Of a stretch of 64,000 bases of DNA, positions 59,530 to 64,000 are shown one piece after another. Location of the stretch: positions 3,968,001 to 4,032,000 of the forward strand of contig NZ_AP024652.1 in the NCBI RefSeq assembly GCF_019977315.1, read 5' to 3'. Every line of letters starts with the position of its first letter. The stretch's first letter is position 1. The notes beneath the pieces are model-generated. The model saw nothing but the letters and a program-made list of their open reading frames with translations, did not search any database and had not been told where the DNA came from. The position numbers and the translations under genes are program-made. The DNA is from Arthrobacter sp. StoSoilB22 (GTDB lineage: Bacteria > Actinomycetota > Actinomycetes > Actinomycetales > Micrococcaceae).

Positions 59530-61260
59530 ATGAATACCTCTGAAAACCTCCCGCTGGACGAGCAGTTCGTCATTGGCGTGGACTATGGAACCCTGTCCGG
59601 CCGCGCCGTCGTGGTGCGCGTTTCTGACGGCGCCGAGATCGGCAGCGGCGTCTTTGAATACCCGCACGCTGTCGTGTCGGAAACACTCCCCGGCAGCGGA
59701 CAGCGACTCCCTGCCGACTGGGCCCTCCAAGTACCCAACGACTACCGCGACGTCCTGCGCAACGCTGTCCCGTCCGCCGTCGCCGACGCCGGAATCAACC
59801 CGGAAAATGTGGTGGGCATCGCCACCGACTTCACCGCTTGCACCATGGTTCCGACGACGGCGGACGGCACGCCGCTGAACGAACTGGAACGCTTCGCGGA
59901 TCGCCCGCACGCCTTCGTCAAACTATGGCGCCACCACGCAGCCCAGCCACAGGCCGACCGCATCAACCAGCTCGCCGAAGAACGGCGCGAATCATGGCTT
60001 CCCCGCTACGGCGGCCTGATCTCCTCCGAATGGGAGTTCGCCAAGGGGCTGCAGCTCCTCGAGGAAGATCCGGAAGTCTACGGCGCCATGGACCACTGGG
60101 TTGAGGCCGCCGACTGGATCGTTTGGCAGCTCTGCGGCAGCTACGTCCGCAACGCCTGCACCGCCGGGTACAAGGGCATCTACCAGGACGGAAAGTACCC
60201 CTCCCGGGACTTCCTGGCTGCGCTTAACCCGGACTTCAAAGACTTTGTGTCCCAAAAGCTTGAACACACCATCGGCCGCTTGGGAGATGCCGCCGGCTAC
60301 CTCACGGAAGAAGCAGCGGCCTGGACCGGGCTTCCTGCGGGAATCGCAGTGGCTGTGGGAAATGTTGATGCCCACGTCAGCGCACCCGCCGCAAACGCCG
60401 TTGAACCAGGGCAGCTCGTCGCGATCATGGGCACCTCCACCTGCCACGTCATGAATGGCGACGTTCTCCGCGAAGTCCCGGGCATGTGCGGAGTAGTGGA
60501 CGGCGGCATTGTGGATGGCCTCTGGGGTTACGAAGCAGGCCAGTCCGGCGTAGGCGACATCTTCGGTTGGTTCACCAAGAACGGTGTCCCGCCGGAATAC
60601 CACCAAGCCGCCAAGGACAAGGGCCTGGGCATCCATGAGTACCTCACCGATCTCGCGGAAAAGCAGGCAATCGGCGAGCATGGTTTGATCGCCTTGGACT
60701 GGCACTCAGGCAACCGCTCAGTGCTGGTGGACCATGAACTTTCCGGCGTAGTGGTAGGCCAGACCTTGGCCACCAAACCGGAGGACACCTACCGGGCACT
60801 CCTGGAAGCCACAGCCTTCGGCACACGCACCATTGTGGATGCCTTCCGCGATTCCGGCGTCCCGGTCAAGGAGTTCATCGTGGCCGGCGGGCTCCTGAAA
60901 AACAAGTTCCTGATGCAGGTGTACGCCGACATCACCGGCCTGCAGCTCTCCACCATCGGATCGGAGCAAGGTCCTGCGCTGGGCTCGGCAATCCACGCCG
61001 CCGTGGCCGCAGGGAAATACAAGGACATCCTCGACGCCGCAGCGTCCATGGCTGCCGCTCCTGGCGCGGTCTACACCCCCATCCCGGAAAACGTTGCCGC
61101 CTACGAGGTCCTTTTCCAGGAATACAAGGCTCTGCACGATTACTTCGGCCGCGGCACCAACAACGTCATGCACCGCCTCAAGGCCATCCAGCGCGCGGCA
61201 ATCCAAGGCTCCGGACAACACGCCGACCAGCCCGCCGCCTTGGAAGGAGCCTCGGCATGA
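59530..61260 (+). CDS. araB: Ribulokinase
   Basis: A 576 aa FGGY kinase that phosphorylates L-ribulose. FVIGVDYGTLSGRAVVVRVSDG at the N terminus is the AraB signature (GTxSGRA). GIATDFTACTMVPTTADGTPL and LWRHHAAQPQADRIN follow. VAIMGTSTCHVMN and FIVAGGLLKNKFLMQVYADI are the C-terminal ATPase motifs. ATG 59530 follows GGAG. First gene of the araBDA operon, with an operator-bearing promoter upstream. Confidence 0.95.
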   Translation: MNTSENLPLDEQFVIGVDYGTLSGRAVVVRVSDGAEIGSGVFEYPHAVVSETLPGSGQRLPADWALQVPNDYRDVLRNAVPSAVADAGINPENVVGIATDFTACTMVPTTADGTPLNELERFADRPHAFVKLWRHHAAQPQADRINQLAEERRESWLPRYGGLISSEWEFAKGLQLLEEDPEVYGAMDHWVEAADWIVWQLCGSYVRNACTAGYKGIYQDGKYPSRDFLAALNPDFKDFVSQKLEHTIGRLGDAAGYLTEEAAAWTGLPAGIAVAVGNVDAHVSAPAANAVEPGQLVAIMGTSTCHVMNGDVLREVPGMCGVVDGGIVDGLWGYEAGQSGVGDIFGWFTKNGVPPEYHQAAKDKGLGIHEYLTDLAEKQAIGEHGLIALDWHSGNRSVLVDHELSGVVVGQTLATKPEDTYRALLEATAFGTRTIVDAFRDSGVPVKEFIVAGGLLKNKFLMQVYADITGLQLSTIGSEQGPALGSAIHAAVAAGKYKDILDAAASMAAAPGAVYTPIPENVAAYEVLFQEYKALHDYFGRGTNNVMHRLKAIQRAAIQGSGQHADQPAALEGASA

Positions 61261-61964
61261 GTACGCTCTTGGAGTCCATTGCCAAAGTCCGCAAGGAAGT
61301 CTGCGATCTGCACGCCGAACTGACCCGCTACGAACTGGTGGTGTGGACCGCTGGCAACGTCTCGGGCCGCATCCCCGGGCACGATCTCATGGTGATCAAA
61401 CCGTCGGGCGTTTCCTACGATGACCTCGCACCCGAGCTCATGGTGGTCACCGACCTTTATGGCACACCTGTGCGGGGAATGAACACCGGCAGCGCGGGGA
61501 CCGTGGATTGGGGCAACCCGGACCTCTCCCCGTCCTCCGATACCGCCGCGCACGCGTACGTCTACCGGCACATGCCCGAGGTAGGCGGCGTGGTCCACAC
61601 GCACTCGACCTACGCCACGGCCTGGGCTGCACGCGGTGAGGCAATCCCCTGCGTACTGACCATGATGGGCGACGAATTCGGCGGATCGATTCCGGTGGGA
61701 CCGTTCGCGCTGATCGGCGACGACTCCATTGGCCAGGGAATCGTGGAGACTCTGAAGAACTCCAGCTCCCCCGCGGTGCTCATGCAGAACCACGGTCCCT
61801 TCACTATCGGCAAGTCCGCCCGCGATGCAGTCAAGGCAGCAGTGATGTGCGAGGAAGTGGCCAGGACGGTCCACATCTCCCGCCAGCTGGGCGAGCCGTT
61901 GCCCATTGATCAGGACAAGATCGACTCCCTCTACAACCGATACCAGAACGTTTACGGCCGCTAA
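61257..61964 (+). CDS. araD: L-ribulose-5-phosphate 4-epimerase
   Basis: A 235 aa class II aldolase-family epimerase giving D-xylulose 5-phosphate. WTAGNVSGRIPGHDLMVIKPSG is the phosphate-binding start. GGVVHTHSTYATAWAARG carries the zinc histidines and LMQNHGPFTIGKSARDAV the third. Overlaps araB by 4 bp (ATGA). Confidence 0.95.
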   Translation: MSTLLESIAKVRKEVCDLHAELTRYELVVWTAGNVSGRIPGHDLMVIKPSGVSYDDLAPELMVVTDLYGTPVRGMNTGSAGTVDWGNPDLSPSSDTAAHAYVYRHMPEVGGVVHTHSTYATAWAARGEAIPCVLTMMGDEFGGSIPVGPFALIGDDSIGQGIVETLKNSSSPAVLMQNHGPFTIGKSARDAVKAAVMCEEVARTVHISRQLGEPLPIDQDKIDSLYNRYQNVYGR

Positions 61965-62036
61965 CGCGGACAACCCGGCCGCCATTGCGGACCACCCAAG
62001 CCACTCGAAACTCAAAAGCACCTCAGGAGCCACTAA

Positions 62037-63572
62037 ATGCCCAGCGCCAACAACACTTCCGCCAACAGTACGTCCCTGGGCCAGTACGAGGTCTGGTTCC
62101 TCACCGGTAGCCAGCACCTCTACGGCGAGGACGTCCTCAAGCAGGTGGCAGCGCAGTCGCAGGAGATTGCCAACGCCCTCAACGCCAGCAGCGATGTTCC
62201 CGTCAAGCTCGTGTGGAAGCCGGTCCTCACCGATTCCGATGCCATCCGCCGCACCGCATTGGAAGCCAACTCAGACGATTCCGTCATTGGCGTGACCGCC
62301 TGGATGCACACGTTCAGCCCCGCCAAGATGTGGATCCAGGGCCTGGACCTGCTCCGCAAACCGCTGCTGCACCTGCACACCCAGGCCAACCGGGACCTTC
62401 CGTGGGCTGACATCGATTTCGACTTCATGAACCTCAACCAGGCTGCCCACGGCGACCGCGAATTTGGGTACATCCAGTCGCGCCTCGGCGTGCCGCGGAA
62501 GACCGTCGTCGGGCATGTCAGCAACCCTGAGGTGGCCCGCCAGGTGGGTGCGTGGCAGCGCGCCTCGGCCGGATGGGCCGCGATCCGCACGCTGAAACTG
62601 ACCCGTTTTGGTGACAACATGCGTAACGTCGCCGTCACAGAAGGTGACAAGACAGAAGCCGAGCTTCGCTTCGGCGTCTCGGTCAACACCTGGTCCGTCA
62701 ACGAGCTCGCTGACGCTGTCCACGCAACTGCAGAGTCCGACGTCGACGCCCTGGTTGCCGAGTATGAGCGACTTTACGAGGTGGCCGACGAACTAAAAAA
62801 GGGCGCTGCCCGCCACGAATCGCTGCGCTACAGCGCCAAGATCGAGCTGGGTCTCCGCAGTTTCCTTGAAGCCAACGGATCGGCAGCGTTCACCACGTCC
62901 TTCGAGGATTTGGGGGAACTGCGCCAACTCCCCGGTATGGCCGTCCAACGCCTCATGGCCGACGGCTACGGCTTCGGTGCCGAAGGTGACTGGAAGACCG
63001 CCATCCTGGTCCGCGCAGCCAAGGTGATGGGCGGCGACCTGCCCGGAGGCGCGTCGCTCATGGAGGACTACACCTACCACTTGCAGCCCGGCTCGGAGAA
63101 GATCCTGGGTGCCCACATGCTGGAAGTCTGCCCCTCGCTGACGGCCACCAAGCCGCGGGTGGAGATCCACCCGCTGGGAATTGGCGGCAAGGAAGACCCC
63201 GTCCGCATGGTGTTTGACACCGACGCCGGCCCCGGCATCGTCGTAGCGCTGTCCGATATGCGCGATCGGTTCCGCCTGGTGGCGAACGTGGTTGACGTCG
63301 TCGACCTTGACCAGCCGCTGCCCAACCTGCCCGTAGCCCGCGCGCTCTGGGAACCGAAGCCCAACTTCGCCACATCGGCCGCCGCGTGGCTCACCGCCGG
63401 CGCCGCGCACCACACGGTATTGTCCACACAGGTGGGCCTCGAAGTATTCGAGGACTTCGCCGACATCGCCAAAACCGAACTTCTCACCATTGATGAGGAC
63501 ACCACCATCAAACAGTTCAAGAAGGAACTCAACTGGAACGCCGCGTACTACAAGCTGGCCGGCGGCCTGTGA
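62037..63572 (+). CDS. araA: L-arabinose isomerase
   Basis: 511 aa from ATG 62037 behind AGGAG. It converts L-arabinose to L-ribulose. [19 protein letters not shown] is the N-terminal signature, with [20 protein letters not shown] and [19 protein letters not shown] in the middle. [10 protein letters not shown] and [14 protein letters not shown] contain the catalytic Glu and His of the metal site. Third gene of araBDA; 72 bp separates it from araD. Its stop overlaps the epimerase gene by 4 bp. Confidence 0.96.
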   Translation: MPSANNTSANSTSLGQYEVWFLTGSQHLYGEDVLKQVAAQSQEIANALNASSDVPVKLVWKPVLTDSDAIRRTALEANSDDSVIGVTAWMHTFSPAKMWIQGLDLLRKPLLHLHTQANRDLPWADIDFDFMNLNQAAHGDREFGYIQSRLGVPRKTVVGHVSNPEVARQVGAWQRASAGWAAIRTLKLTRFGDNMRNVAVTEGDKTEAELRFGVSVNTWSVNELADAVHATAESDVDALVAEYERLYEVADELKKGAARHESLRYSAKIELGLRSFLEANGSAAFTTSFEDLGELRQLPGMAVQRLMADGYGFGAEGDWKTAILVRAAKVMGGDLPGGASLMEDYTYHLQPGSEKILGAHMLEVCPSLTATKPRVEIHPLGIGGKEDPVRMVFDTDAGPGIVVALSDMRDRFRLVANVVDVVDLDQPLPNLPVARALWEPKPNFATSAAAWLTAGAAHHTVLSTQVGLEVFEDFADIAKTELLTIDEDTTIKQFKKELNWNAAYYKLAGGL

Positions 63573-64000
63573 GCACTGAATTCACGCTGAGCGCTGGCGG
63601 TTACACGGCAGTTGTGACCGCCCGGGCGGCCGCACTGCGCGTTCTGCAGTTTCAGGGCAGGGACCTGGTTGTGCCGTTTCCGGAGGGCGGTCCGATCCCG
63701 GATTACCGCGGCATCATTGCTGCGCCGTGGCCCAACAGGATCGCCGACGGCAAATACACGTCCGACGGCGTCGATCACCAGTTGCCTGTCAACGAACCTG
63801 AGCGGGGCACTGCCCTGCACGGGCTGGCCTTCCCGCTCGATTGGACTCCGAAAGAGTCCGACGCCGGGTCGCTCACCTTGACATGCACTGTGGGTCCCAC
63901 CGCGGGCTACCCGTTCGTGCTGGAGCTGTCGGCTCGGTTCGTGCTGGACGCTGACGGATTGCACACCACGGTGACTGCCCGGAACGCCGCTGACATCGCA
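63569..64000 (+). CDS. Aldose 1-epimerase, 3'-truncated by window edge
   Basis: Begins with GTG 63569 overlapping the araA stop; 144 codons are visible and open to the window end. [16 protein letters not shown] and the following [10 protein letters not shown] (substrate-binding Arg and catalytic His) are mutarotase motifs. It interconverts sugar anomers and, as the fourth gene of the ara operon, would prepare arabinose for the isomerase. Confidence 0.88.
   Translation, partial: MSTEFTLSAGGYTAVVTARAAALRVLQFQGRDLVVPFPEGGPIPDYRGIIAAPWPNRIADGKYTSDGVDHQLPVNEPERGTALHGLAFPLDWTPKESDAGSLTLTCTVGPTAGYPFVLELSARFVLDADGLHTTVTARNAADIA

Overview
This 64 kb window reads as a contiguous piece of chromosome from a high-GC Gram-positive actinobacterium. 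Several features point to Micrococcaceae of the Arthrobacter/Paenarthrobacter type: frequent GTG/TTG starts, a SAM-IV-type riboswitch, a DtxR/IdeR iron box, the YkoEDC thiamine-precursor transporter, a WXG100 protein, araBDA gene order, and DUF4235 and DUF1737 proteins. This assignment is inferred from gene content only. Nothing suggests a prophage, plasmid backbone, insertion sequence or CRISPR array. The 5' end cuts into pabB and the 3' end cuts into an aldose 1-epimerase gene.

Layout. 0-4 kb: folate genes pabB and pabC around a cardiolipin synthase. 4.2-7 kb: an amino acid permease, an AhpD-like protein and repeat-rich DNA (a duplicated 113 bp element and six tandem 32 bp units). 7-11 kb: a tightly overlapping three-gene operon (flavin monooxygenase, HAL/PAL-like lyase without the normal MIO tripeptide, CBS/CysK-like PLP enzyme), the strongest candidate here for an undescribed pathway. 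11-15 kb: a SulP permease, then a SAM-IV riboswitch controlling DUF1737, rhodanese and O-succinylhomoserine sulfhydrylase genes; 7-15 kb thus has a sulfur and amino acid theme. 15.8-19 kb: an XRE-MurA fusion and a probable WXG100 effector with a translationally coupled lipoprotein. 19-22.7 kb: iron-linked genes (siderophore-interacting protein, penicillin acylase, siderophore-type acyltransferase) around an iron box. 22.7-26 kb: ykoEDC under a TPP riboswitch.

27-37 kb: ion homeostasis, with a six-gene Mrp antiporter operon (mnhA-B fused, C, D, E, F, G), an Atg22-like MFS transporter and a KhtT/KhtU-like K+/H+ antiporter pair. 37-42 kb: dcd and two exported wall-associated proteins (a CAP-domain protein and a VanY-like carboxypeptidase) that share the same FG-GAP/VCBS-like C-terminal module. 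42-46 kb: tRNA-Gly(CCC), a short basic protein, a carboxyethylornithine synthase-like dehydrogenase, and an MFS exporter with a divergent LysR regulator.

46-64 kb: carbohydrate catabolism. A LacI-controlled locus (Gfo/Idh/MocA dehydrogenase, DUF993, two AP-endonuclease/xylose-isomerase-like TIM barrels, an esterase) shares one 16 bp operator type at three places and has no recognised substrate. It is followed by a YihY membrane protein, then xylose genes (ROK repressor, xylA, xylB) and arabinose genes (LacI-type regulator, araB, araD, araA, aldose epimerase). Intergenic DNA holds strong hairpin terminators and small dispersed repeats.
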